From positions 4,526,001 to 4,590,000 of the forward strand of contig OY969623.1 in the NCBI GenBank assembly GCA_963701675.1: a stretch of DNA of 64,000 nucleotides. The letters run 5' to 3'. Of this stretch, positions 35,483 to 43,557 are shown piece after piece (position 1 is the stretch's first letter; each line of letters begins with the position of its first letter). The notes beneath the pieces were generated by a model. That model saw nothing but the letters and a program-made list of their open reading frames with translations, made no database searches and was not told where the DNA came from. The stretch comes from G963701675 sp963701675. GTDB lineage: Bacteria; Planctomycetota; Planctomycetia; Gemmatales; Gemmataceae. Both the position numbers and the translations under genes were made by a program.

Positions 35483-37825
35483 ATGAGAAAGCTGCACAAA
35501 CACGGGAACCGCCGACTCAGGAAACCGTGGACGAAGCTGGGTGGATTGCGCCTAGAAACCTTGGAAGACCGCACCGCGCCCGCAGTCGGGCCGCTGGTCC
35601 TGATGGGTATCGACGCGGAGGAGAGCGGCCCAGGCGGCCATGGTCCCATCAGTACGTATCGCACGATCATTAGCACCATCCTAGCCTCCACAAGCAACGG
35701 CCACTCAGATATCCTCGTGTTCGGCGCGGGAAAGAGCCCGAACGATTTCGTGACGTTGTTCTGGGAGGAGATAGACCACTTGCTCCCCCAAGACGTCACC
35801 ATGGTCAATGGCGACGACATCGCAACAGTGCCCTTCACCGGGAATGCGATGCTAGCCGTCGTCAGTGACTTCACGAACGTGGTATCCGGCGGTTTGACAA
35901 ACGAAGAAAATGGACATCTGGCTGGCCGCGCGTCCGAAGTGTCGGCTTTCATCGACGGCGGCGGGGGTCTGCTTGGCTTTACATCCGTAGGGTTGATAGA
36001 ACCCTATCCCTACCTCCGCGACGTCGGAGATTTTGTCTTTCATAATCCCGACCCAACGTTCGGATTTGACGACATCACACCGACGCCCGACGGAATTGCA
36101 CTAGGCATTACGAACCAACTCGATATCTGCTGTTGGCACGACGAGTATTTGGAGTTCCCCGATTTCTTCAAGGTTTTGGCGACCAACGCGGATGACGGTG
36201 AGGCGGTCGCACTGGGCGCGCGGCTTGGCGAGGCAGTCACCGCCGATGCCGGAGGCCCGTACAGCGTCGATGAGGGAGGTAGTTTGCAATTGTCCGGGTC
36301 GGGTACGGGCAGCGGCCTGACTTTTAGCTGGGACTTGGATGGCGACGATGTCTTTGGCGAAACCGGCGGGGACGCGACCAACGGCGACGAAGTGGGTCAG
36401 AATCCTACCTTCTCCGCTGCCAATCTCGACGGCCCTTCCGTGCATCCCATCACGCTTCGGGTCACCAATGACGGGAACCAATCCGTGGAGAGCGACGGAA
36501 GCGTGTCGATCAAGAACGTCGCGCCGACTGCGCGGCTATCCAACAACGGCCCGGTGAATGAAGGCGTGCCCGCGGTAGTTCGCTTCGGCGATCAAGTCGA
36601 TCCGTCCGACGCGGACAAGGCGGCCGGCTTCCACTACGCCTTCGACACCAACAACGACGGCACCTTCGACATTGGCGATGGCACCTATGGGGGCTCGGGC
36701 ACGAATGCGTCGGCCATTGTGCGAGGCCGATTGCTCAAAGACGGTCCGGGGAACATCGTCGTGAAAGCGCGGATCATCGACAAGGACGGGGATTTCACCG
36801 ACAAGACCACGACGATCGTGATCAACAACGTTGCGCCCGTCATCACGACGCTGGCGACGGACTCGCCGATTTGCGGGGGCGCCGCGGAAAACGAAGCGGT
36901 GTCTCTATCCGCGGCATTCAAGGATAACGGGCTAATCGACACGCACACCGCGACCATCCAATGGGGAGACGGCGCGAGCACGGCCGGGACGGTGAACGAG
37001 GCCGGCGGTTCGGGCTCGGTGAGCGGCAGTCATGCCTACGCCGACGGCGGTACCTATGTGGTCACGCTCACGGTCACGGACAAGGATGGCGGCGTGCATT
37101 CGCAAAGTGTCGGCGTGGTCGTAACGGGCGCTGGAGTAAACGGCGGCAAGCTGCAAGTGATCGGGACCAACGACGCGGATGTCGTGTCGATCTTTTTGCA
37201 AGGGATCGGCCTGGAGTACAACGTCCAAGCCGATTTCCTGGCGTCGGGGTTCAAGGTATTCTCCACGGCCGGCGTCGGCGAGGTCGTCGTGGTGCTTTGT
37301 GATGGGGATGACCAGGCGGCACTCTCTGGCGATCTTCTCACGGATGCGCTCCTCGATGGCGGCGCCGGCAACGACACGCTCAAAGGTGGCGGCGGTAACG
37401 CGGTGATCCTGGGTGGCATCGGCGATGACACCATCACTGCCGGCGCCGACGAAAACGATGTCGGTGGTCGCAATGTGCTAATCGGCGGGGCCGGAAAAGA
37501 CGTCGTCACGGGAAACAGCGGTGAAGATCTCCTGATCGCCGGCCTGACTGCGTTTGATGGCAACTACAGCGCGCTCGGTTCGATCCGAGCCGAGTGGAGC
37601 CGCACGGATCAGACTTACGAGCAACGAGTCGATCACCTGCGTGGCGACGCACCCGGCGGTCTGAACGGCACGAACTTCCTCACCGCGGCAACGGTCGCCG
37701 ACGACGGTGTAACCGACACGTTGAGTGGCAAGATCGGACGTGATTGGTTTTTCGTCCACCTGAGCGGTCCGGTGAATGATTCGCTCACGGACTTGGCTGG
37801 CAATGAGTTCGTGGATGCGATTTGA
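35483..37825 (+). CDS. LEDRTAPA-type surface protein with PKD-like and RTX-like repeats, copy 2
   Basis: The start is ATG 35483 with AGGAGG at 35471-35476, giving 780 residues; the frame open from 35339 lacks such a site. Domain order is identical to the preceding gene. From 'VTADAGGPYSVDEGGSLQLS' to the end the two proteins differ at only about 20 positions over about 540 residues. The first 230 residues after the leader are clearly more diverged (for example 'LILDHNVIFANNDAISTV' versus 'HLLPQDVTMVNGDDIATV'). This indicates duplication followed by C-terminal gene conversion or N-terminal diversification. Confidence 0.82.
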   Translation: MRKLHKHGNRRLRKPWTKLGGLRLETLEDRTAPAVGPLVLMGIDAEESGPGGHGPISTYRTIISTILASTSNGHSDILVFGAGKSPNDFVTLFWEEIDHLLPQDVTMVNGDDIATVPFTGNAMLAVVSDFTNVVSGGLTNEENGHLAGRASEVSAFIDGGGGLLGFTSVGLIEPYPYLRDVGDFVFHNPDPTFGFDDITPTPDGIALGITNQLDICCWHDEYLEFPDFFKVLATNADDGEAVALGARLGEAVTADAGGPYSVDEGGSLQLSGSGTGSGLTFSWDLDGDDVFGETGGDATNGDEVGQNPTFSAANLDGPSVHPITLRVTNDGNQSVESDGSVSIKNVAPTARLSNNGPVNEGVPAVVRFGDQVDPSDADKAAGFHYAFDTNNDGTFDIGDGTYGGSGTNASAIVRGRLLKDGPGNIVVKARIIDKDGDFTDKTTTIVINNVAPVITTLATDSPICGGAAENEAVSLSAAFKDNGLIDTHTATIQWGDGASTAGTVNEAGGSGSVSGSHAYADGGTYVVTLTVTDKDGGVHSQSVGVVVTGAGVNGGKLQVIGTNDADVVSIFLQGIGLEYNVQADFLASGFKVFSTAGVGEVVVVLCDGDDQAALSGDLLTDALLDGGAGNDTLKGGGGNAVILGGIGDDTITAGADENDVGGRNVLIGGAGKDVVTGNSGEDLLIAGLTAFDGNYSALGSIRAEWSRTDQTYEQRVDHLRGDAPGGLNGTNFLTAATVADDGVTDTLSGKIGRDWFFVHLSGPVNDSLTDLAGNEFVDAI

Positions 37826-37834
37826 GCCGGCGGG

Positions 37835-38209
37835 TTAACCCGCGGCACGCCGTTCCTCACTGACGGAAATGCCCAACCCGTCAGGATCCACGTACTGTGC
37901 GATCCGGGCGCCGAACACCTCCTTCGGCTCCTGGACACAGGGCACTTTGTTTTCCACCATGCGCTGATGAAACTCATCTAGATTCGGGACTGCTAGACCC
38001 GGCCGGCATCGTCCGGCGGGCATCTTTTGTGGATCGTCCCGCGCCGGTCCAACCGCCTCGCTGGCGTGGAGGGCCACGGTTGCACCGTCAGTGGCGAATT
38101 CTGTCCATCCGGGAGTCTCGAACTTCAAGCGCAAGCCGATCACATCTCGATAGAACGCCACCGAACGCTTCATGTCGCTCACGAAAATGATTGCGTAGCT
38201 TACTCGCAC
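37835..38209 (-). CDS. VOC (glyoxalase/bleomycin-resistance) family protein
   Basis: The 124-residue product shows the VOC beta-alpha-beta-beta-beta pattern: 'SYAIIFVSDMKRSVAFYRDV', 'LRLKFETPGWTEFATDG', 'VALHASE', and 'KEVFGARIAQYVDPDGLGIS'. VOC proteins use a metal for isomerase, dioxygenase or resistance reactions; His at 'VALH' and Glu near the end could be ligands. Convergent to the PKD/RTX gene, only 9 bp apart. Substrate unknown. Confidence 0.88.
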   Translation of the reverse strand: MRVSYAIIFVSDMKRSVAFYRDVIGLRLKFETPGWTEFATDGATVALHASEAVGPARDDPQKMPAGRCRPGLAVPNLDEFHQRMVENKVPCVQEPKEVFGARIAQYVDPDGLGISVSEERRAAG

Positions 38210-38338
38210 CAGAACCGCCTTTCCGTTGAAGAAAAGTGCAACGATATCATTGTTTACTTCTAAGCTGATTGATGCAAACGGAAACTGGTATGATCACGGG
38301 GAAAAGCGTGTGTCGAGAGGCACCGAAAGGAGAAGTGG

Positions 38339-39118
38339 ATGTTCAGATCAATCCCTGCCGTACTTGTGCTGATGTTGCCTGGTCTTTGGCTCATCGGCTG
38401 TGCCACGAAAGCGCCAACGACGACTGAAATGAAAGTGATCGACGACCGCGCGGAGACCGGCAAGGCAGACGTCGGCCGTCAAATCGTCTTTAAGGTCCAG
38501 GGACTGACCTGAGGCGCTGTGGACGGGCTCGGCTGAGGCAGCCGACTCGCGCCCGTGCTGGCGCGACTACAGAAGATCGATGGCGTTGAAACCAGCGCAT
38601 CCAACCATGCCGGTACCCTTGTGAGGATCTCAGCGACTTCCACGGCAGTGCTGGATAACGTCGCTCATTCCGTCCTTCAAACCCTTACGAAAGAGAAACG
38701 AAAACCCGTCCGGCTCGCCGACGACGCCTTCCGTGAGGCACTGGCCAAGGAGAAGTGGTACGATCCTGACGAATTGTCGGCGATCGAATTCCGAACCCTC
38801 GTTTTAGGGCAAGTCGCTGACTTCGCGGAAGCCGAAAACTTGGACAAGGAAACTGCAGACAAGCTGCTCAAGTTAGCCGAAGAAGAGTGGGATCGCCTTG
38901 CAAAGTCGGCCGACGCCGAAAAGCCTAAGCCAGGATCGACTGGAACGGATTGGGCCGCCCGCTGCGGGAAGTTCGCCGCGGTGTATATCGATCGCACGAA
39001 GGATTTGCTCAGCTCCGAACAGCGGGAAAAACTCAGGAAGGAAGCCGCTGCATGGGTGGAGCAACTCGGCCCCGAGCTTGAACGCTTGCGCGACGGCAAA
39101 GAGTGTGACCCGAAATAG
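38339..39118 (+). CDS. Putative selenoprotein: lipoprotein with HMA-like site containing two Sec (TGA) codons
   Basis: ATG 38339 follows AAGGAGA. Residues 1-21 are a lipoprotein signal ('LVLMLPGLWLIGC', lipobox Cys21). The frame meets TGA at 38510-38512 (residue 58) and at 38534-38536 (residue 66), then runs open to TAG 39118, for 259 residues. Reading both as Sec gives 'VFKVQGLT-U-GAVDGLG-U-GSRLAPVL', then 'ARLQKIDGVETSASNHAGT'. This has the layout of a heavy-metal-associated domain (GMTCxxC then a VEGV-type strand), with Sec where Cys is expected. Each TGA is followed by a hairpin at SECIS-like spacing (38529-38545; 38547-38566). The C-terminal half is helical. Likely a membrane-anchored metal- or redox-binding protein. 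Conventional reading would give a 57-residue peptide and a separate GTG-started ORF at 38555. Confidence 0.8.
38529..38545 (+). promoter_or_regulatory. Candidate bacterial SECIS for TGA 38510
   Basis: TCGGCT (38529-38534) pairs with AGCCGA (38540-38545) around the loop GAGGC. The loop starts 22 nt after the TGA and has G in its first position, as the bacterial SECIS model requires. The hairpin itself contains the second TGA. Confidence 0.55.
38547..38566 (+). promoter_or_regulatory. Candidate bacterial SECIS for TGA 38534
   Basis: A perfect 7-bp stem TCGCGCC / GGCGCGA encloses the loop CGTGCT. The loop starts 17 nt after the TGA and has G in its second position. Confidence 0.6.
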
Positions 39119-39142
39119 CAACGAGTAATCGGAGATCGGCAC

Positions 39143-39484
39143 ATGACCTCGGACGAATTCCGTAACTTGGCGCTCGAATTACCCGAAACGACAGAAAACG
39201 CCCATATGGGCCATCCCGACTTCCGCGTTTGCGGCAAGATCTTCGCGACCCTCGGACCTGACGAAGCCTGGGGGATGGTCAAGCTCACACCGGAGCTTCA
39301 GGCATCTTACATTCGAAGTGAACCGAAGGTTTATCGCCCGGTCAACGGAGCGTGGGGGCGTCGCGGATGCACCATCGTCACCCTTGACTACGCCGACGAG
39401 CACACGGTTCGGCAAGCTCTGCGCGCGGCTTGGAGCAATACGGCGCCGAAACGTCTTGTAAAAGAACATAATGATGAAGAATGA
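39143..39484 (+). CDS. MmcQ/YjbR family protein
   Basis: The 113-residue product has the YjbR pattern: 'RNLALELPETTENAHMGHPD', 'FRVCGKIFATLGPDEAWGMV', 'KVYRPVNGAWGRRGCTIVTL' and a final 'ALRAAWSNTAPKRL'. The family has a double-wing DNA-binding-like fold but no settled function. Length is typical. Its stop overlaps the next start (ATGA at 39481). Confidence 0.9.
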   Translation: MTSDEFRNLALELPETTENAHMGHPDFRVCGKIFATLGPDEAWGMVKLTPELQASYIRSEPKVYRPVNGAWGRRGCTIVTLDYADEHTVRQALRAAWSNTAPKRLVKEHNDEE

Positions 39485-40512
39485 CGGCCGTCACATCGGC
39501 TGCGCATTCCGAAGAAGAGATCGACGGGGCTGAGTGGTGCTCTTTTTCGGAGGTTGATCCAATGGGAAACGCCATTGCGGGCACTGTGTACCTACCCGTC
39601 GCCGTGCTGATTGCGTTTGGATGGTATACCGAACCGAAACCGAACAAAACCCGCGCGGTCGAACTGGTTAAGTTCTTGTCGTCGCCGAAGAACACGGCTG
39701 AAGCACACACAGCAGCCCTGCAAGAACTGAAAAAGCAACATCCGAGTGTTGTGATTCCTACGTTGCTGGCGGAGATTGAGCGGGCTGGCATCGGCGCGAA
39801 GCTGGATTCTAACGGCATGCCCATCTCTGAACGGCCCGGAGAGGAACATCCAAAAGTAATTCTCCTTCGCGTCTGGAGTAGAACGACGCTAGATGGCTGG
39901 GAGGTTACCTGGAGTCCGATACAGAGTGCTTCGGGGGACAGTATCGTCGCCCCCGGTCTTGATTATGTCGGCCCACCTTGGAAGAAGGTCGCGGTCGGAA
40001 AAGCGCTTGCTGTCGTCTTGGCGGAGACCAAGTCGGAGGAAACGCGGGAACGCGTCATTTATGGCATCCGGAACCGCTATGTCCCGGAAGCGGAACGCCC
40101 GCTGGCCGATGTCTTGCGCGGAGAACATACCTTCGACCGTCTAATCGCCATGGAAATCTTACTCGCCCAACACCCGCGGAAATACGCCGATGAGGTGATT
40201 GACCTGGTGGCTGATGGCAAGCTTTCCAAGGAAGCACGGTCAAATTACTTAGACGCGTTCACCAGGCCTGCCTATCAAGGCCTGGATGAACCGGCGCGAA
40301 AGCGACTTATCCGTGCCGGCTTTGCGCTTCTCGCTGATCACCCGAGTTACCTGACGGCTTGCCGGCTTGAGGACATTGTCGGAGTTCGCTTCAAGCCTAA
40401 CCAGCAAGACCCCAAATATCAAGACAAAGGTAACCTGAACGCTGCGTTCTTCAGCGATACGGTGAAAGCAGCGCTGGAATGGTGGGCGGCGCAACGCAAG
40501 AACTACGAATGA
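39481..40512 (+). CDS. Hypothetical protein with HEAT-like helical repeats
   Basis: I do not recognise a family. ATG 39481 overlaps the YjbR stop; an internal ATG at 39562 would place a hydrophobic segment ('GTVYLPVAVLIAFGWY') at the N-terminus as a membrane anchor or signal and is a reasonable alternative start. The rest is helical with repeat-like stretches ('VELVKFLSSPKNTAEAHTAA', 'FDRLIAMEILLAQHPRKYAD') that resemble HEAT/Armadillo repeats. Confidence 0.6.
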   Translation: MTAVTSAAHSEEEIDGAEWCSFSEVDPMGNAIAGTVYLPVAVLIAFGWYTEPKPNKTRAVELVKFLSSPKNTAEAHTAALQELKKQHPSVVIPTLLAEIERAGIGAKLDSNGMPISERPGEEHPKVILLRVWSRTTLDGWEVTWSPIQSASGDSIVAPGLDYVGPPWKKVAVGKALAVVLAETKSEETRERVIYGIRNRYVPEAERPLADVLRGEHTFDRLIAMEILLAQHPRKYADEVIDLVADGKLSKEARSNYLDAFTRPAYQGLDEPARKRLIRAGFALLADHPSYLTACRLEDIVGVRFKPNQQDPKYQDKGNLNAAFFSDTVKAALEWWAAQRKNYE

Positions 40513-40528
40513 GCCGGACCCTACGCCA

Positions 40529-40801
40529 ATGCTCTTCATGATCATTGAACGGTTCAAGAACCGTGACCCGGCGTCCATTTACAAACGACTCCGCGAGTCG
40601 GGCCGGTCACTGCCGGAAGGCCTGCGCTATATCGACAGTTGGATCGAGCTAAACTTCGACCGATGCTTCCAAGTCATGGAATGCGACGATGCGGGGTTGC
40701 TGATGCGCTGGGTGCTGGAATGGCGCGACCTGGTGGAATTCGAGATCGTGCCCGTCACTCCATCAAAGGAAGTGCGGGAGATGTTCGACCCGATAAAGTA
40801 A
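40529..40801 (+). CDS. DUF3303-like small protein
   Basis: The 90-residue product ('MLFMIIERFKNRDPASIYKR', 'GLRYIDSWIELNFDRCFQVM', 'WVLEWRDLVEFEIVPV') matches the DUF3303 pattern of ferredoxin-like small proteins. Length is typical and the frame is intact. It follows the previous gene by 16 bp. Role unknown. Confidence 0.8.
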   Translation: MLFMIIERFKNRDPASIYKRLRESGRSLPEGLRYIDSWIELNFDRCFQVMECDDAGLLMRWVLEWRDLVEFEIVPVTPSKEVREMFDPIK

Positions 40802-40816
40802 GGATCGACGCACTAC

Positions 40817-41506
40817 ATGTCTAGGATACGGCAAGCCGTACCGGGGACCTGGATCGTTGGTTCGCTCGCTCTCAGCGCCTTTCTGCTACTGTCGCTTGCG
40901 GTCTACCTGGATAGCCAGCCGTACTTCGCCTGGGACCTCACGGTGTCCCGTGCTGTTCAATCGATTTCCGAACCGTGGCTCGTGGACCTCATGCGTGCCG
41001 TTTCGGCCGCCGGTGACGATGCGCTTTTGGGTAGCCTGCTTGTTGCACTGGCGTGCATATGCCTGGTCGTCTTGCACGCTCGGCGCGAAGCGTTGATCTT
41101 GTTAGCTGTCGTTTTCACGGCTCAGGTTCTGAAAATCGCGATCAAGAATCTCATCGCTCGGCCACGACCGATGCCTGAACAGTTAAACGTCCTGATTAAC
41201 GCGCGGGAGATCTACAGCTTTCCGTCAGGTCACACGGTACATTACACGGTGTTCTTTGGCTTTCTCCTTATTCTCACGTTGGTCCTCGTCCGCGACCGGG
41301 CGACACGTTGGCTTCTGGCCGGGTTTCTCGCGGGGTTGATCGTGTTTGTGGGTCCATCGCGGATTTATCTAGGCGCGCATTGGGCTAGCGACGTAGTGGG
41401 AGGATATCTTTTGGGTGCGGCTGTTCTCGCGGCCGGTATCGGTGTATGTCGGAATTGGCGGGTCAATGGGTCTTGGCAACCCGATGAAACTGGAATTCCT
41501 ACCTGA
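40817..41506 (+). CDS. PAP2-family membrane phosphatase
   Basis: The 229-residue product has about six membrane segments and the three PAP2 signature parts: 'KIAIKNLIARPRP' (KX6RP), 'YSFPSGHTVHY' (PSGH) and 'SRIYLGAHWASDVVGG' (SRX5HX3D). These enzymes dephosphorylate lipid phosphates such as phosphatidic acid or undecaprenyl pyrophosphate on the outer face of the membrane. All catalytic residues are present. The exact substrate is not determinable. Its 3' end overlaps the next gene by 23 bp. Confidence 0.92.
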   Translation: MSRIRQAVPGTWIVGSLALSAFLLLSLAVYLDSQPYFAWDLTVSRAVQSISEPWLVDLMRAVSAAGDDALLGSLLVALACICLVVLHARREALILLAVVFTAQVLKIAIKNLIARPRPMPEQLNVLINAREIYSFPSGHTVHYTVFFGFLLILTLVLVRDRATRWLLAGFLAGLIVFVGPSRIYLGAHWASDVVGGYLLGAAVLAAGIGVCRNWRVNGSWQPDETGIPT

Positions 41507-41867
41507 CGGTTCAATTGATTGCCCGCTAATCCGACTGTATGACTTCACGCAAACTGAAGCGGGAATGCTCCTGAACGAGATCTCGCGTTTAGTTAACGGA
41601 AACGTTCAGCGAGTCGCACTTCATGAGATGCCGTGGGTCGAGTCGTTGGGAGGATGTCGTCTAACTCTGTGCATCCGTGGGTGGCACCAGTCGATATTCC
41701 AGACTGATGAACCCGCCGAATTTGAATGTGGCTATCCAGCCGCAACGTGGGACAATGTGGCGGCGTTGGTTGAGCCGTTTGCCTGCGGTGACGCCGGCGG
41801 ATATCAGTGGCTGACAGGCGCCCCCGGCGAAGCGAAATTGTTGTTGTCAGTTAGCGGGGAATGGTAG
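41484..41867 (+). CDS. Hypothetical protein
   Basis: Family not recognised. ATG 41484 ('MKLEFLPDGSIDCPLIRLYD') lies within the end of the PAP2 gene. The 127-residue soluble product is acidic, ends with 'GEAKLLLSVSGEW' and resembles small hypothetical proteins with a ligand-free beta fold. No motif gives a function. Confidence 0.6.
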   Translation: MKLEFLPDGSIDCPLIRLYDFTQTEAGMLLNEISRLVNGNVQRVALHEMPWVESLGGCRLTLCIRGWHQSIFQTDEPAEFECGYPAATWDNVAALVEPFACGDAGGYQWLTGAPGEAKLLLSVSGEW

Positions 41868-41920
41868 GATTCGAGCGCCGAATCGCTGTGAAATCTGACA
41901 TTTGAAAGGACGTGAGTGCC

Positions 41921-43072
41921 ATGTTGAAGCATTTGATTGCCGCCGTCCTACTGCATGTCGCCGTAGGCGACATTTGCGCCGCCGACCGTTCGGTGGTCAT
42001 TTACGACGGCGGAACGACGAAGCTCAATACGTACACTGGCGAGTCCAAGGATCTTTGGCTGACGACGACCGACCTGACACGCGTCACACGCTTCGCCCTC
42101 AAACCCGAAGGTATATGCCGTGATGATCGGTGCATTCCGATCCCGGAAGATCGTCGACAGGACTTCATTGTTAACCGCGGCGATGATACCTTGTTCAACC
42201 TCAGCGCATTCGCCCGGCTGCTCAAACAGCCGATCGCCGTGAACGCCAAGCATCGGGTTTGGTATTTCGGGCCTGAGCCCGCGCCACAGAACGCCCACAT
42301 CATCTCGCGCAAGGCTCCGGACTTCACACTGCCGGATTGGAAGGGCAAGGAGCGCCGGCTCTCCGAATTCCGTGGCAAGAAGGTCTTACTTATCACGTGG
42401 GCGTCGTGGTGAGGATGCCGGCTTGATTTGCCAGGTTGGCAAACCTTGTATGCCGAGTTGAAGAACAAGAATTTCGAAATCGTAAGTGTCGCACAAGATA
42501 GCGACGGCATGAAAGCGGCGGGTCCGTGGATCGAGAAGGCGAAGCCTGAGTTCACCGTTCTCATCGACACTCGGCATGAAGTGACCCGCCTCTATCACAT
42601 GGTCAATGTGCCGACGGCGGTATGGATCGACGAGAAGGGACGCATCGTGAGGCCCAACGAAGCAGCCTACGTCGACAACCGCTATAAGGCGCTGCATGGC
42701 CTCACCGCCGAGCCATACCTGCACGGCATCCGCGATTGGGTTGCAAACGGTGAGCGCAGCCCGTTCGTCCTAAGTGAAAAGGAATGGCAGGAGCGAACCA
42801 AACCGCAGTCGGCGGAGCATTTGCAGGCCGATACGGAGTTCGCATTAGCGGAATACCTGCACCGCACCGGCCATGCTGCCGACGCCGTCGCGCATTTCAA
42901 GGAGGCTCAGCGCTTGAATCCGGATAGTTGGAATTACAAACGCCAAGCCTGGGCGCTCGGCGATGCCGAGCGTGATTACGGCACGGGTTTCATGAAGGAA
43001 GTCCAAAAGCTCCAGGGCAAACCCTACTACGCCCCACGTGTCTTGCCGGAAGTCAAAAGTAATAAAGAGTGA
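41921..43072 (+). CDS. Putative selenoprotein: secreted redoxin with Sec-x-Cys motif (TGA 42410)
   Basis: ATG 41921 follows AAAGGA at 10 bp. Signal peptide residues 1-20 ('LKHLIAAVLLHVAVGDICAA'). An N-terminal domain (about 25-120) is followed by a TlpA/AhpC-type thioredoxin fold ('APDFTLPDWKGKERRLSEFR', 'GKKVLLITWASW'). TGA at residue 164 lies exactly where the redox motif is expected, and the same frame continues 'GCRLDLPGWQTLYAEL', 'VPTAVWIDEKGRIVRPNE' and a TPR-like tail to 43072 (383 residues). Reading TGA as Sec gives W-U-G-C-R, a UxC centre. A perfect hairpin with GGT loop follows at 42427. The product is probably a periplasmic thiol/selenol oxidoreductase. As a stop, TGA would cut the fold in half. 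Confidence 0.87.
42427..42443 (+). promoter_or_regulatory. Candidate bacterial SECIS for TGA 42410
   Basis: A perfect 7-bp stem TTTGCCA (42427-42433) / TGGCAAA (42437-42443) carries a three-base loop GGT. The loop begins 22 nt after the TGA, within the usual 16-37-nt range. GGU in the loop is the element recognised by SelB in the E. coli fdhF SECIS. Confidence 0.8.
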
Positions 43073-43110
43073 CGGGTGCTGATTTCCCAACCCGAATAAG
43101 GAATCACGCT

Positions 43111-43557
43111 ATGTGGAAGCCTGGGGCCGCGCTCGTATTGGGGTCAGTTCTTGGCGCCATTCTGGGAACCGTGGCGACGGACTGGGCCAGAATCGGTAAC
43201 TTTCCTGACGGCACGAGTTTGCTCTGGGGAACCACTCCCGGCGCGCTGATCGGGTTGTTGATTGGCGTCACCGTTTGGATCGCTCGTCCAAAGCGCGACA
43301 CATCAACTCCCAAGCTTCTGGTCACCAGGGGACTAATCGGCGCCGCGGTGTGCATAGTCGCCGTGGCGAGCATTGCGGGAGTGGCCGGCGGCCTGCACGG
43401 CGTGAGCCTTGGTCATGTCGGCGGAGGCCCCGGAGGTGAGTCCGCACTGCTTGCCGCCCTCATCACCGTGATGTTAGGTGGAGTGCCGGCCGCCGTCTGT
43501 GGTTTTGTAATCGGCGCACTGGTCGCGCGCGTCGTGCGGCAAACCCATATCACCTAG
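43111..43557 (+). CDS. Hypothetical membrane protein, four segments
   Basis: ATG 43111 with AAGGA just upstream is preferred over the earlier in-frame ATG at 43069, which overlaps the redoxin gene. The 148-residue product is nearly all hydrophobic, with Gly-rich helices ('ALVLGSVLGAILGTVATDW', 'GALIGLLIGVTVWIA', 'GLIGAAVCIVAVASIAGVAG', 'AVCGFVIGALVARVV'). No family recognised. Its stop region overlaps the stop of the convergent DUF5655-like gene. Confidence 0.65.
   Translation: MWKPGAALVLGSVLGAILGTVATDWARIGNFPDGTSLLWGTTPGALIGLLIGVTVWIARPKRDTSTPKLLVTRGLIGAAVCIVAVASIAGVAGGLHGVSLGHVGGGPGGESALLAALITVMLGGVPAAVCGFVIGALVARVVRQTHIT

Larger units (their letters stand above)
32997..37825 (+). repeat. 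Tandem gene duplication
   Basis: Two head-to-tail copies of a 2.3-kb gene. DNA identity is very high from about 33730 and 36240 onward, with runs of about 100 identical bases (for example from 33837 and 36345), and much lower in the preceding 650 bp. Confidence 0.9.

Noticed and set aside
38339..38512. A free-standing 57-residue lipoprotein ending at TGA 38510, with a separate gene from GTG 38555
   Set aside because: The frame, sequence character and motif spacing are continuous across both TGA codons, no ribosome site precedes GTG 38555, and the HMA-like site would be cut exactly at the expected Cys.
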